From NCBI GenBank assembly GCA_009602725.1, contig WELB01000074.1:43327-92622 (forward strand): a stretch of DNA of 49,296 nt. The letters run 5' to 3'. A program made the translations under genes and the position numbers. The notes below the pieces were generated by a model, which was not told where the DNA came from, made no database searches, and worked only from the letters and a program-made list of their open reading frames with translations. The stretch comes from Spirogloea muscicola (Eukaryota; Streptophyta; Zygnematophyceae; Spirogloeales; Spirogloeaceae). Positions 34,766 to 47,054 of the stretch are shown piece after piece (within the stretch, counting starts at the first letter, position 1; each line of letters begins with the position of its first letter).

Positions 34766-34850
34766 GAGCAATTTCTTCGACCTTTGTTCATGCTTTTGTC
34801 TGGGCTGGCCTCTCCCAGCCACCGCCCTCTCCTGGAAGCGTCTTTCTTCT
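34740..34850 (+). mobile_element. LINE-related 3' UTR fragment, plus orientation
   Basis: gcgcttccctggcccc, ctttgttcatgc and the hairpin gggctggcctctcccagcc match 35170-35265 in the same orientation, including the following ctggaagc. Confidence 0.7.
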
Positions 34851-35029
34851 TCTATTAGAAGGAACTGCTTCTGCTCAACAAGCGAGTGGCCGCTAGTAAG
34901 CCACTCCACTTAGTAACCCCGAGTCAGCAACTGTATTGCACGGTGACAGAAACACACGACTGCCATCTGCGATCACAATGCGCTACTGAGTTCGACACAC
35001 GGAAGCCAGCAACTCAGTGCCTGCCTTTG

Positions 35030-35275
35030 CAGTCACTGAGTCACGCGCACTGCATCTGTGTGTCGGTCGTGCCTTAGCTGAAGCCTCTGGCCCTGATCAG
35101 GAGACCAGTTTCTCCGACCTGCGGCTGCTCAACAGGGGTTACTGAGTGTTTTGTAGCTTCTTAATTTCCTAGGAGCTTTTGCGCTTTCCCTAGCCCCTTC
35201 GAACTTTGTTCATTCTTTGTTCTGGGCTGGCCTCTCCCAGTCATTGCCCTCCCCTGGAAGCATCCTTCCTTTGCA
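35030..35275 (+). mobile_element. LINE 3'-end fragment, plus orientation, with 3' UTR
   Basis: Codons PDQETSFSDLRLLNRGY end at stop 35143-35145. The 3' UTR carries gaactttgttcattc and the hairpin gggctggcctctcccagtc. It resembles the plus-strand copy at 33906-34062 and differs from the minus-strand LLTRGY subfamily. Confidence 0.8.
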
Positions 35276-36914
35276 GTCTTCCTGCACTAGATGTGGGACG
35301 TCAATCTGGGACATCAGACATAGTCCTATGTAGTTGTTGGCTTGCCCAGGCCCCACGTCCTTGGGGCAGCGAGGACGCAAGCGCCATGCTGCAGCGAAGC
35401 AAGCGCATAGCAAGCGCGACACAGGCGCCACCTTGGCCAAAGAGAGAAGGTGCGCGGTGCGCATGATGTGAAAATGGGGGTCAAGCCGAGCCTACACACT
35501 ATTCGAGCCAAAAGAAAGGATGATGTAAGGGGTCGCCCCAGGCATCCGCTCGTCCTTTGCATGCTCAGGCAGATCACAATCCTCAGTCAGCTTGGCTTTA
35601 GCCAAGCCAAGCTTAGCTTCAGCCCGTTGGCTGAAAGCTTGTATCCAGGCCAGTAAGACCCACCGTAGCCAATGTATCAGCTCCCCGGTCAGGGATACAC
35701 AACCAAGGATGCCATGGAGGGGATGGCCATAGAAGCACTTCTTCTACAACGTGCGTTGGTGGAGCTTTATGCTGCCATGCAGTGACAAGCTAGGTGGGTA
35801 TTACAGCAGAGAAACTTCAATGACTTCGTACTGCCTGAGGGCCACAAGGGCAGAGCAATCAAAAACCAATGACTAGCCTGCAACATCGAAGAGGAGGTCC
35901 TTCAGTGGCCGTGGTACCATCTCAGCCTACACAAGAACAAAATTTCCTGCTCACACAAGCCATCGGTCCGCCTGACACGACCGTGTCACCGGAAGGATAC
36001 TTCATTGCACACCAGCACTGCAAGCCTTAGGAGGTGATGTGCATGGCCCGCCCGTGCCTGCATATGAATGCAAGGCAGAAGTCAGGGTACGCGGGAGCAA
36101 AACGGAGACGCATGCTGAATACAAGGGCGAAAGAGCCTGTGGCAACCATATCTGGCTTCTCCGCTCCCTTTGCTGCTGTTATTCGTGCTCGTTGCCCGTG
36201 CTGGGCACAGGTGGTCAAACCACCGAGCCCCAAACGCCTCATGGACCTATTGCCAGACAGACAAGCTTGAGGGTATCCATAGGGCCTGCCCATCAATGAC
36301 ACAGCCCTGCTGTGGCATGCAAGTCGCTTGTCTGCTTTTGCCAAAGCCAAGAGCATCTCTTCCAAGGTATAACCAGGGGCCTTGGGTAAGAGCTGCTGAG
36401 CTGCACAGATTGACTGGCATGCAAGCGCAGCCTGCTACTTGGCAGCTAAATAGAGGTCCAGACCAGACTCAGTTTCATGGTCGTCTACAGTATTACTATG
36501 ATATTGCCAGTGTAAAAGTTTACGTGCAATGTGCAGCATGAAAGGAAGGTAAATGTGAGCACTGCATTTTCCCGTTTTTCCCCAGTCCATTTTCCATCTC
36601 CATTTGCATCCCATTCCATTGCTTTTCTCGTTTCCATTTTCCTTTCCATTTCTATTTCTGATTTTTGCCTTCCACTGCCCGGTGAAGATGGCGGGGACAT
36701 GCCGGACGTACTTCCGCCCAGCAACATTCATTGTCACGTTAATGACCTGGTCAACTGTTCCTGGCTGTTCTATTTAAGCCTCCTCTCACAGAGACACGCT
36801 ATAAGCCAAGGTTGGCGCACTGTTGCTCACAACGGCCATCACATGACCAGCCAGTGGCCTAGCCGGCAAGCATTAGCTAGCAAGCACACGAGCACCTAGA
36901 TCTTGTCGGGCGCC
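35276..36914. other. Intergenic DNA between LINE cluster and Nup50, no gene recognised
   Basis: About 1.6 kb. It holds a hairpin-prone tract at about 35589-35642 (gcttggc-ttta-gccaagc, then an imperfect second stem) and a pyrimidine-rich CCATTTTC-type low-complexity tract at 36568-36665. Short open frames around 36027-36365 have no recognised domain. Part may be decayed transposon sequence. Confidence 0.5.
36568..36665. repeat. Pyrimidine-rich low-complexity tract (ccattttcc-like units)
   Basis: Repeated variants of ccattttcc, tccatttcc and cattccatt over about 100 bases, downstream of the Nup50 stop. Confidence 0.7.
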
Positions 36915-39900
36915 TCAATCCTCTACCTTCCCATTGTCATCATCTATCACCGAGCCTTTAGGTGCCTCGTCAAGCTCTGGCTTTTCCAGGCCCTCAACTG
37001 ATGCAGGCTCTGATGTGGGCTTTTCGCTTGCCTGCACCTCAACAACCTCTCCTTGCGCAGGCGGGCTTTCCGCCTTGCCACCTACAACCCTGCTCTTGTG
37101 GGCCTCCACCATGGAAATGAAGCCCGAGGCAATGCCGGGCTCCTTGAATTTGACGGCGAAGGTGACTGGCCCAGGAGAACTTGCTTCTTCGCCAATACTG
37201 CAAGACGACAAAACCCACACAATAATCACTACAGCACGCTGTACCCACCATGAGCTCCACAGCAGCTGACTTCTTACATAAGAAAAAAGCGACAAGTATG
37301 ACCTCAATGCATGCTTCTTTCAAAGTCCAATTTCCAGTGGCCTCTGTGGCTCACCTGTTGAAGCATGCAAAGCTCACTCCACGTCCTTCCATTCTTGTGA
37401 GCTTGATGTCAGCGAAGAGGTTGGCATTCAGCAGCAGCCTGAAATTTCCCTTGGCCCGCATAACAAGCCTTGCAGGGCGATCCAACTCCTCTGGTATGTT
37501 GAGCCTGGAAAAGTATTAATTCACACAATACCTTTAGTGACTTCCCCATGGTTCGAATAAGCTGGTGGCTAGAGACTGGTGTCTACAGGTAGCTATAAGT
37601 TGGTGGGGATGACTCCAAGAAGCCCTGCCGCTCCAATGGAGAGTCAGGAGGCGTCACATTTTAATTGCCCAATCATGGATTGCTGAAATTCTGAAAAATT
37701 GCTGAAATTCTGAAAAGCATTGGCTTTCTGTGGACAGATTGGAGGAAAGCTAACCGCAACTCTCCCCTCCCACGCTCTCTCCACCGCCCTCCTTCCACAA
37801 ACTCAAAAAGACTGGATTCCGCTGAGAATTCCACCTTCTCATTCTCCTCCCCTGCAACCAAAGCAACCACTGCTGTGACTCATGTGGCTGCAGGTTGGCT
37901 TTGTTGACCAACATTGCTAGCTATCAGTGGTTGGCCTGACCAATGTAGATGAAAGTGAAAGTGAAAGTGTACGAAGGATATGCTACAGGACAGTAGGCGG
38001 CTTCATGAGCAACAAGGGAGCCAGACTTTCAATCAAGTCAAATGCACTGACCAGTCTCTGTGGGGACCTCAGACAGCGTGACAGTAGCAGGAGCAGGAGC
38101 ATTGGCCACAGGCCCTGATGGAATGGCAGGTGCCCCAAAGAGGTGTATGGGTGCTTTGTCGTTGCTTCCGAAGACGCTAGACAACGGCGGGAAGCTGCAG
38201 AAGGATATGTGTCTGAGTAAGGTTGCAACTGGCACCACGGCAACAGCATACTCTATGCATCACATCTCTGCTGAGAGGCTTTCCCATCATAACTCAGAAA
38301 GGGCGTCATATCCAGCTTGGCGGTCGAACGAGGGCGCATCCGCTAGTACAATCTTGCAGATTTCAACCATCACCTGTTGGCTGCCCCACTCATTGCGGTG
38401 CCTAAAGCAGATGCGGTGGAAGCGCTTGAATTATTTGCTGACATTCCAAAGGCTGGTGCGCTGCTGCCGCCAAAAGAGAAGCTTGTGCAAAAATTGCTGT
38501 GTAATTTTTGCCACATAGAGATCACTTTCAGTTCAGCGTGGTTATATCTTTCAGAGAGCAGCAAAGTGAAAATCCTAAATCCTGAATTCTAAAGGCTTTA
38601 AGTTGCACACATCTGCTTACGTGCAGTGCCTGGCATGTTCCGCGACTGCTGCAGAATCTTGCAAAGCATGTAGCATTGCATACAGCTCCTACAATCTCAT
38701 GAGAACATCCAATCTCATGAGAACATCCAATCTCATGAGAACCTCCAAAGGCAGTAACACCAGAACCTCCCGGTTCTGTGCTGTGCCATGTCAGGCTCAC
38801 CTGTTTGAATTGCTTGAGGAGTTGGCAGAGAACCCGAATGCAGGGGCACTGCCGCCACTGCCAAAGGAGAAGCCCGTACCGAAACTGCTGCAATGCATGC
38901 CAACATGTAAATGGCACGGCTGACCGATGCGAAGATAGAAGCATTGTCAGTCTGTTTTGGGCAGATGTCAGAGGTACGCAACCTGCCAAAGGAATTGGAG
39001 AAGGCATTCTGGGCTGACGAGAGCTGGGCGAATCCTTTCGCGGAGCTCCCGCTGGTACCCTCCTCTTTCTGAAGGTACACGCAGATTTGTTGTGAGTGGT
39101 CGAAGTGGTCATGCAGAGGGGCGGGCAAGGGCCAGAAATATGAGGCACACGGGGTTTACAACTGCCGGGTGAGCATTGAGGGCTATGGCAAGCAGCGGTG
39201 TGCTGCAACCTGCAGCCCTACAGGGTGCTCAGAGATGGGGCGTTGGCGGGGACTCTCATGACTGCTTTGAAGCTCGCTGTGTCAAGCTTTGCTCCTGACC
39301 AAGGGTCCGGGAATCAGCACTATTCAGGGCTGCCCACATGTGTACCTTCTCGGTTGCATCCACCGAGCGGGCATTGCCAGCGTCCTTCTCTTCATCCTCA
39401 ACCTTTGCCCCTTGCCCGTCCTCCACTGGCTTGTCCTCGCCGCCTCCTTCGCTCACTTTGGCAGCATGCTCTGCATGTAGCCAAGATCAAAGGAGCCGGT
39501 GAGGTTGATGCAGAAGCAGGTGAACTTGGCTCCTACAATGCTCAGCCCCGTGTCAGTAGACAAGCTGGGCGCCATCAACCAAGATGCGCAGTGTCTCCTG
39601 GACGGGTAGCGTACGGAGTCGGCGGCTGCAATCAACAGAGCAGCTGAAGCCATCTCGTGCTTTTCTGCGGACTCGCTAAACTCGCTCATGCACTGCGGCC
39701 GCTGGCAACAAAGCTAGTCTGCTTACTGCTTGCTCCAGCAGTGTAGAGATAAACCCCATCAGGCGGATTGAAACCTGCTGCTGCTGCTGCAGGGGCCGGC
39801 TTCGACTCGACCTCCTCGTCGTCGTCGCCGCCGTCAGCGCCCGCGATGGCCGCCGCGCCCATCCGGGCCTCGGCGCTGGCTGGCGCAGGGGGGGCCGCGT

Positions 39901-40591
39901 CGTCCTCTGGCTTGCGGACCTCCTCTGGGGCTTGGGCAGGCGGCGGCGCCAGCGCGATCCCTGCAGAGCGGCTAGCCAGCAAGTAGCGTTGGCAGCCATT
40001 GCTCCCGAGGGCCGCCACAGCTGGCGGCTGCTCTGAGCGGCTCCAGTGGATCTCACGGCCAGCACTGTCTGACGACCGGCACCGATGGCCAGCACTGTCT
40101 AGCACTAGCTCGCCCTTTACACAGTAATATATCGTCCATCAATGGACACCTCGAAAGCTTCCTCCCATGGCTGCCAGCCTCTCAGCGCCAAAGGAAGGCG
40201 GCGGGCAAGGCTGGCGGCTCAGCGACAGTAGGCTCTTCTGAGAAGGAGTACCGACCGGCGAAGGGGTTGGCGGCGGCGGCAGGCGCCGCCGAGGCTCCCG
40301 GCCGCCGGGCCTTGACGATGCGCCGGGTGGCGAGGACGTCCTCGCTGGCCTTCTGGAACGTGCCGGCCTGCGCGCCGCCATCTGTGGCGCGACGACGCGC
40401 GGGGCGTCCACAGGCGGGCCAGCTTCAGCCAGCGCCTTGGCGGCTCGGCCGTCAGCGGCGACGGTCTACTGCGGGCGCCGGCTCTCACCACCAGGCCGCG
40501 CCTCCTCCTCGTCGTCGTCATCGAGCTCGGCGTCGTCCTTGGTGAGCTGCCGCTCGGAGCCGCGCTTCCGCCGGGCGCCGCCCTCGGACAT
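36915..40591 (-). CDS. NUP50: Nup50-type nucleoporin with RanBP1 domain, complete
   Basis: Nuclear-basket nucleoporin that binds importin-alpha and Ran and speeds cargo release. Start 40591-40589. Exons: 40591-40489, 40381-40256, 39960-39775, a few short ones between 39700 and 39346, 39068-38983, 38884-38801, 38496-38374, 38194-38052, 37851-37755, 37504-37355, 37197-36915. The N-terminus has [20 protein letters not shown], then [19 protein letters not shown] and [12 protein letters not shown], matching plant Nup50a motifs. FG segments include [33 protein letters not shown] and [14 protein letters not shown]. The C-terminal RanBP1 fold runs [47 protein letters not shown] and [16 protein letters not shown], followed by an acidic tail ending KVED. 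The joins at 39700-39460 are uncertain. It is divergent from the NERD-like gene. Confidence 0.94.
38693..38746. repeat. Three tandem copies of an 18-bp unit in a Nup50 intron
   Basis: aatctcatgagaacatcc occurs three times in direct succession, the third with one change (acctcc). Confidence 0.95.
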
Positions 40592-41108
40592 GGCGCGAGC
40601 GGGGGTCGTCGCCCCGGCGGCGAGGAGCGCCCGCTCCTAGGAGGGCGGCTGCCTTCGGCCCTCGCTCTCACCGTCGCCGCACCGAGCCCGTATTCGCGAC
40701 GGCCGCCGCCGGCGCGGCCGCCTCCATCACCGCCGCCGCCGCCGCAGCCGCCGCCCGAGCCAGCCATCCGATCGCGGAGCATCGAGCGGGCAGGGTGCGC
40801 CGCCCGGGCAGCGCCCGTCGGCTGCGTTGACGCTGTTGCGCCGAACGGAATGAAACGGCGGCGACGTCACCGTTTCGATAAGGCGCGGCCCAGGGTTCCG
40901 CGTCTAAGGATTTCTCTCCGTCCCCCCCCGCCCTGTGTGAACGGGACCCCGCCTCCTTTTCCCCGGGGCCCGCCGCCGGCGGCCGCGGCGCAAGTGGCGC
41001 CGCAGAAAGCGGCCCGCGACTGGCGCCGCCTTGGCGCGGGGCCCCGGCGGCGAAGCTCTGCGCCGTCGGGGAGGCGTCCTGCCCGTCGCCTCCCAGAACA
41101 AGGTGGCC
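40592..41108. promoter_or_regulatory. Divergent promoter region between Nup50 and the NERD-like gene
   Basis: About 520 GC-rich bases between two divergent ATGs, with no conserved coding of its own. Promoter role inferred from layout; no specific box identified. Confidence 0.5.
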
Positions 41109-44100
41109 ATGGCGGAGGCGGCAACGGCGGCGGCGGACGTGAAGATGGAGGAGCCCGCGAAGGCCGCGGACCTCGCGGCCATCGCCGCCGCCGCCGTCTC
41201 GGACGCCGTCGCCGCCGTCGTCGGGGGCTTCGCCACTGACGGCGGTGCGAACGGCAACCAACGCGGCGAAGCTGAGCTCGGAAGCGGTGCTTTCAGGGCA
41301 GAGGATGATGGAGCGGCCAAGGCGGAGTTCATAGCGGAGCTACCACATGGTGGCGTGACGTCCTCGGAGCTGCTCAGGGAGGCGCAGGATGGCCGCGGGC
41401 CTGCGGCCGCAACTCCGGGCGGCGGCGGCGGGAGCGCGCCGGAGCCCAAGGCCGGGGCTGCCGCTGCCAAGGAAGGCGCGGCCAGGAGGAAGCCGGGGCG
41501 GCCCCGCAAGGTGCCCGCGCGCAAGCCCGGCGAGGAGGACGTCTGCTTCATCTGCAAGGACGGCGGGGACCTCGTCGTCTGCGACCAGCTGTGAGCACCG
41601 CCTCCCTGACTAATCCCACGATGGTACATTGGTACGGCAAGAGCCTCCTTATAAGGTGCTGCTGCTAGGTGAGAAGGACCAAGAAGAGTTGCCGTTTTGA
41701 CGGCAGCTCTGAAGCTGGAGCAGCCATTCCACAGGCCTGCGTAGCGGCCAGCTGAGCCGGTCGGCGTCTTGTCCATCACCTCAGCCCACCGTCCGTCTGC
41801 AGGTTGGGTGGGTTGTCGCAATAGGTGCATTAAGGCCATTCCTGTGGCCTTTGAAGAACGAGAAAAGCTCTTGGAAATCTACGAGCGAGTCTTAGGAGCA
41901 AGCGTGCATGCTACTTACATACGTCCAGGCGGAGTAGCTCATGATATGCATTTAGGTCGATAGATATCTCTTCATCGCTCCGGGCTTTCCAAAGCGAGAG
42001 CGTTGCTGGCGCGGAACTGGTGTTGTTGTCGTCTCTTGAGCTTGATTCTTGCGTCCCAAGAGTATGCTTGCTGCCTGCCACAAGGGCTTAGGGGAGCCTG
42101 TGACGCGTTGTTGTTCCTATATGCTGCGAAGCTGTCTCAAAAAGCTTCAGCCGGGGTTTGGAATCTGCAGGCATTGTCCCAAGTCGTACCACTTTGAGTG
42201 CATCAACCAGGACAAGGATGCCTTCAAGTTGGGCAGCAAGTGGATCTGCGGTGAGACGAAGTGGCAGACCAGCTATAGTCAGATCAGTCTGTGGCAGACA
42301 TGAAATGCAAGGCCTGATTGCTCTTGCATGCTGAAGGCCGCTGCCGGGCCATCTTGAGATGGTCTGTGTGTTCTTGCCTGCTGAGGAGTTTCCGTACGTT
42401 GGCGACAGATTACCATTTCTGCAGGACCTGCAAGAAGAAGCCGTTCTTCCAGTGCTTCACTTGCTGCACTGCCTACTGCCGCAAGTGCATCGGCGAGGTC
42501 GAGTTCAAGCGGCTGCAGCGAGGCAAGGGTCTCTGTAATGAGTGCCTGACTTTAGCAGGCATGCTTGAGAGACACGAGACAATTGGAGTTGATGGGGTGC
42601 GTGCCATGTCCAGCCTACCTGTCCATTTCTTGACTCTTAAATATAATATTCAGCTGCACCTGAGGACACTTATACCCCTCGATTCTCTTCAGTTAGTAGT
42701 ACTGTGCAAGCTCCAAGGTGACAGCAATGAGCTGGACGGAGCTTCCTCGTAAGGTGCAAACCATGCATTTACGTCTATGAGAGAGATATATATATATGGT
42801 TTAATTGTATAATTTCGACATCAACAAGAACATTTCGAATGTATCCTGCAGATGCCGATTGATTTCACATCACCAGACACGTATGAGAACTACTACAAAG
42901 AGTACTGGGAGGATTTGAAGAAGAACCTCAGCCAGGGTGTGCTTGACCAGATCAAAGAAAATGTGAAAGGTCCACGGAAGGGCTCTGCAGTTGGCAAGAT
43001 GGGAGCAGAAAACTCTGATACTGACATTGAGGGCCACTCCGAAGAGGATACACCAGAAGCACGTCCTCCAAAGCGCAAAGCCAAAGCAAAGGTGGCGCCA
43101 ACAAGAGGTCCAAGCAAGCAGCGAGGCAATGGCCGGCGGCGGCTGGCAAAGGTGGTGGAGAGCGAGAGCGACGAGGACACGGACGAAGGAGAGCAAGAGG
43201 TGTTTGAGGACGACGATGAGGACGTTGTGGAAGAGGTGGCTGCTCCGGTAGTCTCTCCCAGAAAGAAGAGACTGACCAAGGCGCCAAGCTTGGGTGCTGC
43301 TCGGATTTCGTGGGCGTCTCCACAGCTGATCGACTTTCTCAAGTTCCGCGGTAGCGATGTCTCCAAGATGATCAACCGCTACGGCACCACCAAGCTGATC
43401 TGGCAGCACATCAAGGAGAACAACCTGCAGGACCCTCGAGACAAGCGGAACATTATCTGTGATGTGCACCTTAAGCCCCTCTTTGGCGACAAAGTGGGCA
43501 TGTTCACTATGGCGAAGATGCTTGGCATGCATTACCAGTCAAGCCAGAATAAAGCCAACGGAATCAGTGTGGAAGTGGAGTCCCCGGTTGACACGTCAAA
43601 GACCTCCATGCCTGTAGATGTGCATGCTGGTGAGGGAGCTGAAGACAAAGCGAGCAGGGGAGACAGAAGGGAACAGGAGATGCAAGTAAATGTGGCAGTA
43701 GCGGCTGATCGTCCTCCAAGGAGGGGCCAGATCCGAGCAGAAGAAACAAGGAGACCAGAGGAAACAAGGAGACCCGAGGATACTGAGCCCCACCCAACAG
43801 ATTGGGCTGCGGTTAATATGAAAAACATAAGCCTCATCTTTCTAAAGAGAAGCCTGCTGGAAGACCTTCTGATTGACCCTCAATTCGACTCCAAGGTGGT
43901 CAAGGGTTTCGTGCGGCTTCGTGTGCCAGGAGTGACTGCCTCAGATAATGTATACCGACTCATGCAGATTGTTGGTAAGCTCCTTCTTGTCCTCAGCCGT
44001 CTCCACTGTTTTGACTCGTTGCAGAGCTGCTGTTTACATGTGCTTAACCCATTTCTAGACTGATTGCATTGTTGTGCAAATGCCATTTGGATCATAATTA

Positions 44101-47054
44101 CTCCGTCACCTCTTCAGATTTAGCTGATCTTCTCTGGATGTCATCTGGCAGGCGTACATTTGGAGCCAGACTTGTACAGCACGGGCAGGAAGATGACCAA
44201 CAAGACCCTGATGGTGCAGAGTGCCACCAAGGTGGAACCATACAGGATCAATCTGGTGTCCAATCAAGACTTTGACGAGGTCAGTAGCACAAGCAGAGTG
44301 TTGCAGAAGGTTTAGTGGTGCAAAAAGATGATATTCGTGAATCTGCTTGTACGAGGCTGCATGTAAGTGCTAGGCAAAGTGACCATCTAAATTTCATGTG
44401 AAAGTGGCTAGGTCAACTGCACTCATGATTGAGTATCCCAACTGAGACCAGCTATGCCACGGAACTGCTTGATTAGAGACATGACACCACCAGTCTCACA
44501 TTCGGTATTATGGTGCTGTGCCCGTGATAATACAGGAGGAGGTCAAGTACCTGCGAGAAAGCATGCGCCTTGGCATACTTCCTCGCCTTACTGTGGTAAG
44601 GACTTTGCCAAGACACGTCCCTCCTCCACACGTCCCTAACTTGCACTGAATACATTAGAATGTTAAAGCTAACAGTGAAACCTGCTAAGTGAAGGAGTCC
44701 ACCAGGCCTACCAAGCACCGCATCTTGCTGACAAGCACTACATCTTGCTTATCCATTGCAGGGCGAGGTTGAAGACAAGGTCGCAGACTTGCGGGTGGCC
44801 AAAGTCAATGAGGTGTGACCTATATCTCTGAACACGTCATTGAGCCTCTATGAAATGAGGCTGACCTGATCATTAAGCTATGAAATGCTTACGTATATAA
44901 AAATGCACATAAGGGCCTTACCACTTATGCACGTTTTCGCTGTCTGGTTGTCTGCTGCCAGTGGTTTGAGACTGAGCAGAAACGATTGACAAATCTGCGG
45001 GACCGAGCCAGCGAGAAGGGCTTGCAGAAGGAGCTGCGGGACTGCGTTATCAAGTTGCGGGAGTTGGAGAGCCTGGAGTTCAAGGCTGCTAAGCTGAAAG
45101 TGATGCCAAAAGTAGAGGCTGATCCATCACTGGACGCCGATGCTAGCCCCGAATTCAACAAGAGCCCCCGGGTGGCTGCAAGCCCAAGAGCCAACCAGAG
45201 CCCTAGATTCGGTATGCATTACCTCAGACCCAACATAGTGATCCAATCGCTTATCTCGATGACCGGAGCCTCGCTGTGAGGTAGCTGTGTGTTGTCAAAA
45301 TATCACTTGGCTCGAAGCACAGCTGATTGCCCTTGTTGCCTGCAGGTTCACCTGTCTGGACAAGGGATGACAGGCGAGCTGGAGCTCCTTCGAGGGAAAC
45401 GACCTCGCATCAGCCATCTCTCAAGAGGGGCAGGGAGGACGGCGGGGCCCCTGATTCAGGCCAGAGGGACAGCGGGAAGCACAGCCCAGAACCCAACAGG
45501 CGAGATGCACGAGATCCAGGGGAAGCATGGAGGCAGAGGGGAAGGGAGGCAGATGATGTGGAGATAGCAGAGAGGCTGCGGAACAGGAAACGAGAGAAAG
45601 AGCGGAGGCGCGAGAGGAGGAGGGAGGAGCGGAGGGAGGAGGAACGGCGACGGGAGAGGGATCGGGACAGGGACAGGCGCGAGGAGTCGCGGTATGACAG
45701 GGGCAAGGAGAGGCCGTTGCGAAGGTCAGTCAGTCCAGCGCTTGGTCACAGGGATGAGGCAGGTGCTCCAGACTCCCGCCATTACTTCTCTGGAGCTGAC
45801 ACAGTCAAGAACGCCACTTCGGAGGCGTGGCAAGCTGTGCCCACCACCCTCCCTTCACTCTCAGGTGCAACAGCAGCAGCAGGGCCGGCGGTGCAGCAGC
45901 AGCCCGGGTTGCAGATGTGTGCGCCGCCAGAGCTGGCCCCACAGCCTGGTGCTGCCGTCCCTGCCCAGGATTTGCACGAAGCCCAGGAGGATGACAAAGT
46001 GTGGCACTATGTGGATCCTCAGGGCGACACTCAGGGCCCATTCTCCATCACGCAGCTGCGGTCATGGCTCCAGCACTTCCCGCCTGACCTGCGTGCGTGG
46101 CGGGGCGACCACCCACGGGCTCGCAAGGCCACCATTCTGATCACTGACATCATCCAATCGCGTGACAAGCCTGACAGTCAGCCGCGGGCCGCGGCCCCGC
46201 CGCCGCAGCCACCGCAGCCGTCGGCCCAGCCAGCGGCACCTGCACGTGTCATCCTGCCGCCTGTCTCTATGCAGCAGCCCTTGTCCTCCTTTGATGAGCA
46301 AGTCGCTGTGCCTATGATGCAGCCGCCATCCCATGTAGTGCCGAGCAATGGCCATACCTATCGCACGCATGGTGCAGGCATGAACCCAAGTCTAGGCATA
46401 GGTCCGCCTCGGCAAGGTGGCGAGCCCTCCTCAAGGCATCTGCCCCAGCTGGCTTTCGGCGCCAGTTCGTCGCATGAGCAGCCGGCCTTACGCTTTGAGA
46501 ATGCTGACTTAGCCGGCAGCTCACAGTTTCCGCTGCAGGGTGGCCGACTGTGGCAGGAAATGGCTGCCGCCTCAGGGCCACGTCCGCTGCCGCCCCCTCA
46601 GTCCGACAGGGGCGGCAACCTGCGGGGCGGCTATAAGCCCGGCTACAGGAACGGAGCTGGCCAATCGTCGGCAGGAGACAGAGAGTTCCGCTCCCCGCCA
46701 GCGTCAGAGAGAGCGCGTGAGGACGCGGAGCGGGACCGCGGCCACCCACAGAAGTGGGACCAAGCGCCGTGGCACATGGACAACGAGCGGCCGCACTCGC
46801 CACTGCCACAGGAGCACTTCCGCCCGCCGCTGAGCGACAATGCCCGTAGTGATAGCCATAGGCGCCAGGGGCCGCCGCACCAAGGAGGTGGGCGGAGCCC
46901 AAGGGGACGTGGTCGCGGGCCTGAGCCCCGTGAGCGCATGCATGACAGCAGCAGCGATCCGCAGCACCGCCCGCGGTTCTCCATGCCCTGCAAGTTTTGG
47001 CGTGACCGAGGCTTCTGCAACCGGGGAAGCAGCTGCCATTTTGTCCACAGCTGA
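41109..47054 (+). CDS. NERD: NERD-like chromatin protein (PHD, SWIB, Plus3, GYF, CCCH), complete, 9 exons, about 1356 aa
   Basis: Plant homologues (NERD, zinc finger CCCH 19/44) bind histone H3 and connect small RNAs with chromatin silencing. Exons: 41109-41590, 42171-42250, 42409-42596, 42852-43974, 44152-44279, 44536-44595, 44762-44812, 44962-45211, 45346-47054, all in phase. The order is: an Ala-rich start with an AT-hook-like [13 protein letters not shown] finger [15 protein letters not shown] joined to [12 protein letters not shown] and [15 protein letters not shown]; a long linker with acidic runs; SWIB domain ([31 protein letters not shown]); Plus3 ([41 protein letters not shown]); coiled arginine/glutamate-rich stretch near 45570-45720; GYF domain ([20 protein letters not shown]); and a terminal CCCH finger ([20 protein letters not shown]). 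I find no GW or WG dipeptide in the translated exons. Confidence 0.95.

Noticed and set aside
36027-36365. 112-aa minus-strand open frame as a small gene
   Set aside because: Composition and content resemble random sequence; no recognised motif, and it lies in a probably transposon-derived spacer.
40219-41261. Minus-strand frames across 40.2-41.8 kb (187-311 aa) as a separate gene
   Set aside because: They are GC-rich run-ons over Nup50 exons in other frames and over the antisense of NERD exon 1; no conserved motif.
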